Shown: piece by piece, positions 39,951 to 48,032 of the stretch
How the letters are laid out: each line of letters opens with the position of its first letter
Numbering within the stretch: position 1 is the first letter of the stretch
Assembly (NCBI GenBank): GCA_963931575.1
Contig: OZ007029.1
Location: 1,612,001-1,676,000, forward strand
Reading direction: 5' to 3'
Length of the DNA: 64,000 bases
DNA from: Gastranaerophilus sp944325835
Lineage (GTDB): Bacteria > Cyanobacteriota > Vampirovibrionia > Gastranaerophilales > Gastranaerophilaceae
Translations under genes and position numbers: made by a program
The notes under the pieces: generated by a model
Seen by the model: only the letters and a program-made list of their open reading frames with translations
Database searches by the model: none
What the model was told of the DNA's origin: nothing

Positions 39951-42218
39951 ATGCATACAGCTAGCTGTCCGTTAGAAAATGAATTATTCAAAAGTGTTTA
40001 TGCCAAAACACCGGATTATATAAAAGAGTTAAATCTCATTGATTTTAATGACAAAGGCGAATTTACTTTCCTTTTAAAGAAAGAGCACCTTGAGCCTTAT
40101 GATGCGGAGAAAAATCCGCTGGGTTTAGGTTTAAAAGAATGGTTTGCGAACTATGCCAAAGAGGCAAAAGTTTCGACTGCCGGAATCCGCGGCCCGCAAA
40201 ATATTCTTTTCCCGCAGGATACGAGATTTCCGATAAATCTTGTCGGGATTGTTCTTGCAACGCTTGCCAAAGCACTTGTCGCAAATGAAAAATACCCTGA
40301 CAAACAAATCGTCAAAGTCGCAGGCCGCGAAGTCAGATATAATTCTGCAACGTATCTTGAAGCTATCGCACGTATTCAGGCGGCAAACGATATCGTAACA
40401 CTTCTCCCGTATGAAAAAAAATCTATTCCAATCTGGCTCGCATCATTCTTAGCCTTCAAACTTGATTTACTCGGCGGAGAATACATTACCTCAAGCCACG
40501 GGATTTCAGTTAAAAACGCGACAAAAGACCTTAACTCTCAAGGAAGCCAGTATCTTCCGGAAGAATCCATGGAATTTGTAAATAAAATTCAGGAAATTTT
40601 TGACGAAACCGAAAAAGTTGGTTACTATGCAATAAATTTTGCTTCTGCGCATGATGAAAAAATCGACCAGAAAGTTATGAAAAAGCTTAATGACGGTGTT
40701 GATTTATATGTTGAATATTTAAAATCCGGCGTTGCAAAAGACAGCAACCTTGAGTTAATCAAAAATCATCCGGGCAAAATCGTAATAGAAAACGTCGGCG
40801 GCTCCGCATACAGAACTCTCAGCCGCGTGCTTGATAAACTTGGCATTGCAGATAAGTTTGACTGGCTTAACATTGAGGAAGATCCGTTTTTCCACGGAAT
40901 CGGCAAATACAACAAAACTCCGGACGGCGAAAATGCTTTCTACGATTATTCTGTTGATGCCACAGTTATTGCAAGGAAACCGGACGGCGAAACCTTCTTC
41001 CCTGTCATAGAAACCCTCGATTACGAAAATAACATCAGAAACTATCCTATGGGAACGGTTGTACTTATTACAGACCCTGACCATGACAGGCTGACAATAA
41101 CCCAAAAAGAACGCGTTAAAAATATGGAACTTTTTGAACAGCAGGGCATTGATTACGTTAGGGTAGATGCAAGAACAATTCTTGCCGTATTCAGTGCAAA
41201 TCAGGCATTCTTAATGCTTATGGACTTCTGGGCAAAACAACTGAAAGCACAAAAACTCTGGGATAAGCACCCTAGATTTATCATTAAGACAACTGCTTCT
41301 GCGAAATCGTGGGACGAATGGGCTGCCAAAAATGATGTCAAAGTCGTCAATGTACCGGTAGGGTTCAAGGAAATCGCAAACGTTATGAAAAAAGTTGAAC
41401 TCCAGCTTCAAAAAGCGCCTAAAAAACCTGTCATTGTAGAAGATGTTTTCGGAAACGAAATTAACCTCGGCGTTAACCCGCGTCTTTTATTCGGCGGCGA
41501 GGAATCCGGCGGAATGATTATGGGTACAGAAGATTTAATTCAATCAATGCACGGCAGAAAAGCTATTGCAATGAGAGAAAAAAGCGCTACAGAAGCGATT
41601 ATCGTTGCATCTGCGCTGGTTTCACAGCTCGGGAAAAAGACTCTTGCAGAACACTTTATCAATCTGCTTAAAGAAAATAATATTACGGCAAAATATGATA
41701 CAAGAGTAGATATTGCCTACTATAACGAATCCGAACCGGATATTGAAAAACTAAAAGCGGAAAAACTTCTCGGTGAAGAAAAACGTACGAAAAATGACCT
41801 TTTCTATCTTTCTATGGCCATTGCCGTCAGAAAAGGCTTGATGACGCTTGAAAATGTTAAAGAAGTTCTTGCGGATACCTTTAAAGAACTCGATTTTTCA
41901 AATCTTACAGACATAAAATTTGTCGGCGACGGAACATATCTGAACTTCTCAGACAAATATATCGAAATCAGACCGTCCGGAACAGATGCCAAAACAAAAG
42001 CATACGGCGGCGGCGCTGATAAAGAAAATATTGAAACCTTTGCCGGAATTTTAGGCAACTATTCAGGCGATAGAACGGAACTCCATAAAAAATTCATTCC
42101 GCAGGATTTCTATGAAAATTCAAAAGAAACAGCGCTGAATTATTATCTTGATTTTGTTAACAAAGACGCTAACAACGAAAAATTTGAAATTCCGGACTAC
42201 ACGGAATTATTCAGCTAA
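39951..42218 (+). CDS. Large alpha-D-phosphohexomutase family protein
   Basis: This 755-residue protein keeps all four landmarks of phosphoglucomutase/phosphomannomutase enzymes but in altered form. They are STAGIRG at 75-81; EYITSSHGIS (about 178-186) where the catalytic Ser normally sits in TASHNP; DPDHDRL for the metal loop (DGDGDR); and GGEESGG for sugar recognition, with RPSGTDAKTKAYGG for phosphate binding. Usual length is 450-580, so it carries roughly 200 extra residues, mainly insertions between domains. It should interconvert hexose 1- and 6-phosphates, which would feed the CDP-glucose pathway, but a changed specificity is likely. GGGAGA lies upstream of the ATG. Confidence 0.85.
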   Translation: MHTASCPLENELFKSVYAKTPDYIKELNLIDFNDKGEFTFLLKKEHLEPYDAEKNPLGLGLKEWFANYAKEAKVSTAGIRGPQNILFPQDTRFPINLVGIVLATLAKALVANEKYPDKQIVKVAGREVRYNSATYLEAIARIQAANDIVTLLPYEKKSIPIWLASFLAFKLDLLGGEYITSSHGISVKNATKDLNSQGSQYLPEESMEFVNKIQEIFDETEKVGYYAINFASAHDEKIDQKVMKKLNDGVDLYVEYLKSGVAKDSNLELIKNHPGKIVIENVGGSAYRTLSRVLDKLGIADKFDWLNIEEDPFFHGIGKYNKTPDGENAFYDYSVDATVIARKPDGETFFPVIETLDYENNIRNYPMGTVVLITDPDHDRLTITQKERVKNMELFEQQGIDYVRVDARTILAVFSANQAFLMLMDFWAKQLKAQKLWDKHPRFIIKTTASAKSWDEWAAKNDVKVVNVPVGFKEIANVMKKVELQLQKAPKKPVIVEDVFGNEINLGVNPRLLFGGEESGGMIMGTEDLIQSMHGRKAIAMREKSATEAIIVASALVSQLGKKTLAEHFINLLKENNITAKYDTRVDIAYYNESEPDIEKLKAEKLLGEEKRTKNDLFYLSMAIAVRKGLMTLENVKEVLADTFKELDFSNLTDIKFVGDGTYLNFSDKYIEIRPSGTDAKTKAYGGGADKENIETFAGILGNYSGDRTELHKKFIPQDFYENSKETALNYYLDFVNKDANNEKFEIPDYTELFS

Positions 42219-42275
42219 ATATCCAGCTGGCGGACGCTAGTCCGCCGCTTTTATGTAACAACATAAGGAGAAGCT

Positions 42276-43322
42276 ATGTACAAAAAATGGTTCACAATAA
42301 AGAATATAGTATGCGTTTTGCTGCTGATTGCAGTAGTGTTGTTTATTCCGCAGATAATGGGAATTTTTCTGCTTTTCTATTCGGCATTTGTTGTTACCTC
42401 ATCAATGGAGCCGTTCATAGAAAAACTTCAAAAATTTATGAACCGCAAAATTGCTGCAACAATTGTTGTTTTAGCATTTATGCTCCTGACATTTTTGACC
42501 TTTATCCCTATTCTGGTTGCATCAGTAAACGAAATTATATCCTTCTGTGAATCTTTGCCGAAAAATATTGATACGGCAACAACATTTATTACCACGAAAT
42601 CAGCCTTTGGCTACAGGCTGGCTGACCTGCTTGATTTACAGGATATCATGGCTTCAATGGGCGGTATTGCGCAAAACGTTGTTAACAAATCCATTGATAT
42701 AACAATGAATCTGGCAGAAATCTGCGTGTTCTTAATCGTCTTTACAATGATTGTATTCTATTACGCTCTTGATAAAGAATATCTCGAAGGCAAGTTTGTA
42801 GAATTTTTCCCTGCGGATATGAAAGCCTCTGCCAGAAGTATTCTGGAAACAATAAGCCTGAAAGTCGGTGCCTACGTCAGGACACAGGTTATTTCTATGA
42901 TTTCCGTAGGTGTAATGGTAATGATAGGACTGTGGATTTTGAATATCAAATATTCATTCCTTCTCGGTTTAATTTCCGGTATCCTTGACATTGTTCCGCT
43001 TGTCGGGCCGGCAATTGCACTTGCCGCAATTGTTCTGGCTGCATATTCGGCCGGCTGGGTGAAAGTTATTCTCGCAATCGCAGTATTCTTTCTCGTCCAG
43101 CAGATATCAAACTACGTTATACGGCCGTTCCTGTTCGGGAAATTCATGTCTTTACACCCGCTGACACTGTTTCTGGCGTTATTTATCGCGCAACAGTATT
43201 TCGGCGTTGTAGGCGTAATCCTTTCTCCGGCAATCGCATCTACTATCTGCGTTTTAGTCGATGAACTTTATATCAAGAAAATCAACGAAGAAACACCGGA
43301 GCTGATTGCGAATGGAGAATAA
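42276..43322 (+). CDS. AI-2E family permease (PF01594-type membrane protein)
   Basis: This 348-residue membrane protein has about 8 helices. The AI-2E transporter family pattern is seen in SSMEPFIEKLQKFMNRKIAATIVVL (start of the first conserved block), GAYVRTQVISMISVGVMVMIGL, LGLISGILDIVPLVGPAIAL and the C-terminal LHPLTLFLALFIAQQYFGVVGVILSPAIAS. Members export or exchange various small solutes or ions; the substrate is unknown here. AAGGAGAAG precedes the ATG. The end overlaps the radical SAM gene by 11 bp. Confidence 0.87.
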   Translation: MYKKWFTIKNIVCVLLLIAVVLFIPQIMGIFLLFYSAFVVTSSMEPFIEKLQKFMNRKIAATIVVLAFMLLTFLTFIPILVASVNEIISFCESLPKNIDTATTFITTKSAFGYRLADLLDLQDIMASMGGIAQNVVNKSIDITMNLAEICVFLIVFTMIVFYYALDKEYLEGKFVEFFPADMKASARSILETISLKVGAYVRTQVISMISVGVMVMIGLWILNIKYSFLLGLISGILDIVPLVGPAIALAAIVLAAYSAGWVKVILAIAVFFLVQQISNYVIRPFLFGKFMSLHPLTLFLALFIAQQYFGVVGVILSPAIASTICVLVDELYIKKINEETPELIANGE

Positions 43323-44835
43323 ACTCTATACCCCGCCGCAAAATAAATCTCCGGAATTGATTTTCTGGTTTTGCTATCCGGCAATAAATTCCTTTGCGCT
43401 CTCCTCTCTGGGCTACTTATGGCTGCTTAAAGAGGCTGAAATGCTTCCGGATGTTTGCGTTGAAAAAATTACAACCGACACTGAAACAACATGTTTTATG
43501 CCGTCGGAAGTCGACTTAATGGCATTTTCGTTCTCGTTTGATTTTGATTTCTTAAACATATTACAAATACTTGAAAAGTATAAAATTCCGTTCCGTGCAA
43601 GCGAACGCGGCGCTTCTCACCCGTTAATTTTTGCGGGCGGCCCCGTTGTGAGTGCTAATCCCGAACCGTACCGCGATTTCTTTGATTTTATCGTAATCGG
43701 TGACGGAGAAGGGGTAAATGTACAGATTATAAACTTAATTAAAGAAAATAAAGGGCTTCCACGCACAGAAATCCTAAAACTTCTTGCGCAGGTCGAAGGC
43801 GTATACGTTCCTTCATTACCGGCAACGGTCAAAAAATCCACAAAAAAGTTAACGCAATGTATTTACTCAACTATTTTGAGTGATGAGGCATTTTTTAAAG
43901 ACACATTTATCGTAGAAGTTGAGCGCGGCTGCGCAAATTGCTGCCGTTTTTGTCTTGCCTGCTTTTTAAATCTTCCGATAAGGTTTGTTCCGATTGAGGA
44001 GTTGAAACGGGTTATTGATTTGGGGCTTGCGCACACAAACAAAATAGCGCTGCTCGGTGCACAAATAAGCGCGCATCCGAAATTTAACGAACTTTGTAAA
44101 TATATTTATGAAAAAGCACTGGAACGCCCCGAAATCGAGATGAATTTTTCTTCCCTGCGGGTCGATGCCGTAACGCCTGACGTTATTAAAACCCTTGTAC
44201 TTACAGGTTCACACCACTCAACACTCGCGGTTGAAGCAGGCAGCGAAAGATTAAGAAAAGTCATCAACAAAAATATCACGGAAGAACAAATTTTTTCTGC
44301 CGTACGCATTGCAAAAGAAAACGGACTTAAAGGGTTTAAATTCTACGCAATGATAGGCTTGCCGACCGAAACACAGGAGGATATTGACGCACTTATATCA
44401 CTTGCCAGACGATTGAAAACAAATTTTGCAGGATTTGACATATCCTTCGGGGTTTCAACATTTGTTCCAAAAGCACACACACCGTTCCAGTGGTTCGGGC
44501 ACGAAAACATAAAAAGTCTTGAGAAAAAAAGCAATTATCTTAAAAAAGAATTTCACAAACTCGGTATAAATATAAGTATTTCCAGTGCAAAATGGGATTA
44601 CTGGCAGGCTGTTTTATCACGCGGGGACGGAAGTTTTACGCAATTCCTGATTGATACATATAAACTCGGCGGCAAGTCCGGCGCCTTTAAACAGGCTGCA
44701 CGCCAAAATAATATAAACACCGATTACTATGCAAGTGAAAACTGGGATTTAAACACAAGACTGCCGTGGGATTTCATAGAATTAAAATCCCCGCCGAAAA
44801 AATTCCTGCAAGAGGAATATTCTAAAATTTTATAG
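43312..44835 (+). CDS. B12-binding-type radical SAM protein
   Basis: This 507-residue protein has an N-terminal Rossmann-like domain of the cobalamin-binding type (residues 1-170; SFSFDFDFLNILQILEKYK, HPLIFAGGPVVSANPEPY, DFIVIGDGE). The radical SAM core follows with EVERGCANCCRFC (Cys-x3-Cys-x2-Cys) and GFKFYAMIGLPTETQEDI. This layout matches the uncharacterised B12-binding radical SAM family seen in many anaerobes. The ATG at 43312 is preferred over a TTG two codons upstream. It overlaps the permease gene and precedes a DedA-like gene by 17 bp. The reaction is unknown. Confidence 0.8.
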   Translation: MENKLYTPPQNKSPELIFWFCYPAINSFALSSLGYLWLLKEAEMLPDVCVEKITTDTETTCFMPSEVDLMAFSFSFDFDFLNILQILEKYKIPFRASERGASHPLIFAGGPVVSANPEPYRDFFDFIVIGDGEGVNVQIINLIKENKGLPRTEILKLLAQVEGVYVPSLPATVKKSTKKLTQCIYSTILSDEAFFKDTFIVEVERGCANCCRFCLACFLNLPIRFVPIEELKRVIDLGLAHTNKIALLGAQISAHPKFNELCKYIYEKALERPEIEMNFSSLRVDAVTPDVIKTLVLTGSHHSTLAVEAGSERLRKVINKNITEEQIFSAVRIAKENGLKGFKFYAMIGLPTETQEDIDALISLARRLKTNFAGFDISFGVSTFVPKAHTPFQWFGHENIKSLEKKSNYLKKEFHKLGINISISSAKWDYWQAVLSRGDGSFTQFLIDTYKLGGKSGAFKQAARQNNINTDYYASENWDLNTRLPWDFIELKSPPKKFLQEEYSKIL

Positions 44836-44852
44836 TATAATATGGGAGAAGT

Positions 44853-45431
44853 ATGATGCACGATTTATTTATAGCAATGAACGGCTGGTTTGAACAGTGG
44901 GGGCTTTTAGGGTTAGCCATAAACTCCTGCGTGGAAAGCTTTTTCCTTCTCCCGCCGCCTGATATCCTACTGATAACAATGGATTTAAAAAACCCGCAGC
45001 TTGCACTCTGGTATGCTTTTGTCTGCACGCTGTCCTCTGCCATTGGCGGTGTGATAGGCTACGGAATAGGACTTTTCGGCGGACGCCCCGCTTTTAACCT
45101 GCTTTTCAAAAAATACCATAAACAATTTGAAAATGTTGAAAAGTTATATGATAAATACGGAATGCTCGCTGTGTTTATCTCAGCCTTCACGCCTATTCCA
45201 TATAAAATTTTCACAATCGCAAGCGGAATTTTAAAAATGAATTTCCTTCAATTTTTCCTTGCAAGCTTTGTGGGCAGGGGGGCAAGATTTTTCCTTGTAA
45301 GCCTTGTGTTGATGTTCTTCGGAGAAGCTATAAAACAGTACATTGAACTTGTAATCCTTGCGGTTACTGTCATTATCATAATCTTTTTTGTACTTCTGTA
45401 CAAACATAGAAAGGCCTTCACTTCAAAATAA
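44853..45431 (+). CDS. VTT-domain (DedA/YqaA-like) membrane protein
   Basis: This 192-residue membrane protein has the features of the SNARE-associated/VTT family: a re-entrant segment VESFFLLPPPDILLI, GGVIGYGIGLFGGRPA, and FISAFTPIPYKIFTIASGILKMNF with ASFVGRGARFFLVS (conserved Arg in GRGARF). Family members act in lipid or undecaprenyl phosphate flipping. GGGAGAAG precedes the start. It ends the permease-radical SAM-VTT unit. Confidence 0.85.
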   Translation: MMHDLFIAMNGWFEQWGLLGLAINSCVESFFLLPPPDILLITMDLKNPQLALWYAFVCTLSSAIGGVIGYGIGLFGGRPAFNLLFKKYHKQFENVEKLYDKYGMLAVFISAFTPIPYKIFTIASGILKMNFLQFFLASFVGRGARFFLVSLVLMFFGEAIKQYIELVILAVTVIIIIFFVLLYKHRKAFTSK

Positions 45432-45548
45432 TTCATTCATTTACATTAGTGATAAACTTGCAAACTATTGTATAATATGATTAAATAAAGATACAAAGGT
45501 TGATTTATTAATAAAAATTATTAAAATTATTTCAAGAGGTTGATAACA

Positions 45549-46532
45549 ATGAACAATATGAAAAAGATATTATTGCTGACAATGTGCACAATAATCGGAG
45601 GTTTTTCAAGTACTGCATTTTCTGCAGAAGATTTCTCGTTTGATCTGGATGCTGCAATAAACAGCGCAGATGATGCAACCGGCGGAACAGATAACGCAGA
45701 AGCAGTTCCTACAGGATCCAGCGCCAAAGCAATTTATCCGACAGTAGATGCTCAGAGCTATTTGACAGCTACAAACAATATGTACTACGATCCGGCACTA
45801 ATTGAAAGCCTCATTGAAAAATATAATTCAAAAAATTACGTCGGCTGTATTCAGGAAGCCCAATCCAAAATGCAGCAGGATAACCCTAATCCGGTCGCAA
45901 TGTATTATATGGCGCTTTCCTACACTCAAATAGGCGACGTTAAAGCAGCTCTGGATTTATATGACGCAATTCTTAAACTTAAACCGGGCGATACTTTAAC
46001 CGAATGCGCAATAAGAGGTCGCGACTGCCTAATCGGCGGCCCTGCCTGCCCTAACCTCGGCGTTGAAGGCGCAGACATTGACGCTCAGGTAAAAGAATAC
46101 AAAGAAGAATCCAACCTTATTAATGACAGTACAACCGATTTAAAAGAACTTCCGGCAATGCTTGCCATGAATACAGCAGAAGTTCAACCAGCCTTACAAA
46201 AAGAAGAACCTGTCATTGAGCAGCCGGCTCAGCCACAGCCTCAAACCCCAAGCAATGAGGACATTGCACAGGCTTTAAAAACACTTCAAAATGCTGGAAT
46301 GGCAGTGACAATTCAACCAAATGCAATGCCTGCAAATTATAATCCCGAAATGGCGCAAATGAGCATGCTTCTCGGCAATAACAATAACCAGAACCGCTCA
46401 CTGGATATGCTTCCTTATATGATGACGCAAATGCAAAATAATCCGGGTCAGTATAATCCTCAAATGCTTCAGGCCATGATGATGAATTATATGATGCCAT
46501 CTCTGGATTTCAACTCTGATAACAAATACTAA
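45549..46532 (+). CDS. Secreted TPR-containing protein
   Basis: This 327-residue protein has a Sec signal peptide at 1-26 (MKKILLLTMCTIIGG, then STAFSA before EDF). An acidic linker follows, then a TPR-like helical pair (PVAMYYMALSYTQIGDVKAALDLYDAILKLKPG, about 115-147). Three Cys occur near 153-170 and a Gln/Pro-rich part at 205-235. The Met/Asn/Gln-rich C-terminus is low complexity (MMTQMQNNPGQYNPQMLQ). AAGAGGT precedes the ATG; an upstream TTG is unlikely. A TATAAT box is seen at 45471. It may be a periplasmic or surface scaffold. The next gene is also TPR-like. Confidence 0.72.
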   Translation: MNNMKKILLLTMCTIIGGFSSTAFSAEDFSFDLDAAINSADDATGGTDNAEAVPTGSSAKAIYPTVDAQSYLTATNNMYYDPALIESLIEKYNSKNYVGCIQEAQSKMQQDNPNPVAMYYMALSYTQIGDVKAALDLYDAILKLKPGDTLTECAIRGRDCLIGGPACPNLGVEGADIDAQVKEYKEESNLINDSTTDLKELPAMLAMNTAEVQPALQKEEPVIEQPAQPQPQTPSNEDIAQALKTLQNAGMAVTIQPNAMPANYNPEMAQMSMLLGNNNNQNRSLDMLPYMMTQMQNNPGQYNPQMLQAMMMNYMMPSLDFNSDNKY

Positions 46533-46572
46533 CAAACAGTTCCGCACTGTTTGTCAATAAGCCTACAAACTT

Positions 46573-47196
46573 ATGCAAGAAGACAAATACCTGAAAAACA
46601 AAGAAAGACTTCTGAACGGCAACCTTAAAGAGGCAAAAACTTTCTTTGCAAAAAACGGGTTCACGCTTGAATACGCGTACTGTAAACTTCTTGATGACGA
46701 TTTGAAAGGCGCCAAACAGTTATTTTCAAAAATAAAATCGTTCGACAACCGTGCCCTTTGGGGATATAAGTTAGTTTCTATTCTCCAGAAAAAATTTACA
46801 ACTCAGGAAATTAACTATGAAGAAATGCCTACATTCTTTCAACTCAGAAATTTTCTGGAAGTTGATTTAAACCTGCTTATGCAATACCACAAGGGCAATT
46901 ACGTTGAAATTCTGTGCGCATATTCAGACATTTTCGCAAGTATTAACGCCGAATCTTACAAATTTTTCGCCCGCGCATTCCATTTTAATCACTATCAACA
47001 ATTTGCGGAATTTTTCGCAAACAAAGCAAAGGATTTCTTCTACAACGATCCGGAACTTCATTATCAGATAGCGCTTATGAAGTATGATGCCGGCGACAAA
47101 GAAGGCGCAAGAAATTATTGTCTTTCTTGCCTGCATATTTTGAAAGAATATTTTCCGGCGATAAATATGCTGAACAAACTGGCGCAAATTGTATAA
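46573..47196 (+). CDS. TPR-like helical protein of unknown function
   Basis: This 207-residue, cytoplasmic-looking protein is made of helical pairs: ERLLNGNLKEAKTFFAKNGFTLEYAYCKLLD, DDLKGAKQLFSKI and LHYQIALMKYDAGDKEGARNYC near the end, the last being a fair TPR. It has no signal peptide. It starts 40 bp after the secreted TPR protein and is probably cotranscribed. A role in protein-protein contact is the only reasonable suggestion. Confidence 0.6.
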   Translation: MQEDKYLKNKERLLNGNLKEAKTFFAKNGFTLEYAYCKLLDDDLKGAKQLFSKIKSFDNRALWGYKLVSILQKKFTTQEINYEEMPTFFQLRNFLEVDLNLLMQYHKGNYVEILCAYSDIFASINAESYKFFARAFHFNHYQQFAEFFANKAKDFFYNDPELHYQIALMKYDAGDKEGARNYCLSCLHILKEYFPAINMLNKLAQIV

Positions 47197-47216
47197 AAAA
47201 AAGGCCCAAAAGGCCA
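47194..47216 (-). terminator. Terminator of the 47252 gene
   Basis: On the minus strand GGCC-TTTTG-GGCC is followed by eight Ts. Confidence 0.6.
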
Positions 47217-47251
47217 AAATTTAACTCGATATTCAAATACAAAATTTAAAC

Positions 47252-47767
47252 TTATGCTTTATCGTGTGTAAATACGTTATACAATATGCCGCCTACAAAG
47301 CCGGCAGCAGCACCAACGCCAACGAATTGAGCATTCGGACGCAGACATTTCAAGAAGCGGTGGTAAGCACCTGTATACTGTTTCGCAACAGCACTTGCAT
47401 CTTTATCTGCAACTTTTACAATTTTTTTGAATTCTTTAGCAACATCAGGCTTAGCCGCTTCTAAAGATTCCGTAATTTTCTTGCTGTTTTTGAAGTTTTT
47501 CTCCTTAATCATTTTGACGAAAACATCTTGAGCTTCAGATCTCTTGTTAAGGGCGTTAAAACTTTCAACCATTTTTTTGTTAGTTTCTTTACGTGCAACA
47601 TTAATAATAGAACGATAAGGTATGTTAGAGCGTTCAGCCGGATCAAGCGGAACAACGTGTTTAGCAGCATATCCGGCAGCAACACCCAGAACGGTGCCGG
47701 CAATTACATTTGACAGCGAACCATTTCGCGCAGTTATATTGTAGTTTTGAACACCATCTATCGGCAT
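47252..47767 (-). CDS. Small membrane protein of unknown function with Asn-rich N-terminus
   Basis: This 171-residue protein begins MPIDGVQNYNITARNGSLSN, similar in style to NFTARTN of the 12776 protein. It has two Gly/Ala-rich hydrophobic segments, residues 20-36 (VIAGTVLGVAAGYAAKH) and 150-168 (FVGVGAAAGFVGGILYNVF), with a basic helical stretch between. The glycine spacing suggests helix packing in the membrane. It is monocistronic with a terminator behind it. No domain is recognised. Confidence 0.62.
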   Translation of the reverse strand: MPIDGVQNYNITARNGSLSNVIAGTVLGVAAGYAAKHVVPLDPAERSNIPYRSIINVARKETNKKMVESFNALNKRSEAQDVFVKMIKEKNFKNSKKITESLEAAKPDVAKEFKKIVKVADKDASAVAKQYTGAYHRFLKCLRPNAQFVGVGAAAGFVGGILYNVFTHDKA

Positions 47768-47994
47768 AGTACTAACCTCGTCTACTTAGTCACACAGTTT
47801 CTGACCCGTCTTGAGTCATCTTTTCTATGGTCGGGATTTACACTTAAATATTCTTCGTTCCCCTTAAATCTTCCAAAATCGACCAGCATAGGGTTTATTT
47901 TGGAAACTTCCTCATTTGGGCACACCAGAACTGAGTAATTAAATCCTTTTTTTACAGGCTATCATAATGATAAAAATTTGTCAAGTATGTGAAG

Positions 47995-48026
47995 CGGGTA
48001 CTATTAAGAATTCTTAACAGTACCCG
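47995..48026. terminator. Long hairpin after pilin 4
   Basis: CGGGTACT ... AGTACCCG flanks the inner palindrome TTAAGAATTCTTAA, making one near-continuous stem. It lies just behind the pilin 4 stop. No good T-run follows, so it may stabilise the mRNA. The remaining spacer 47768-47994 shows nothing I can assign. Confidence 0.5.
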
Positions 48027-48032
48027 TGAAAA

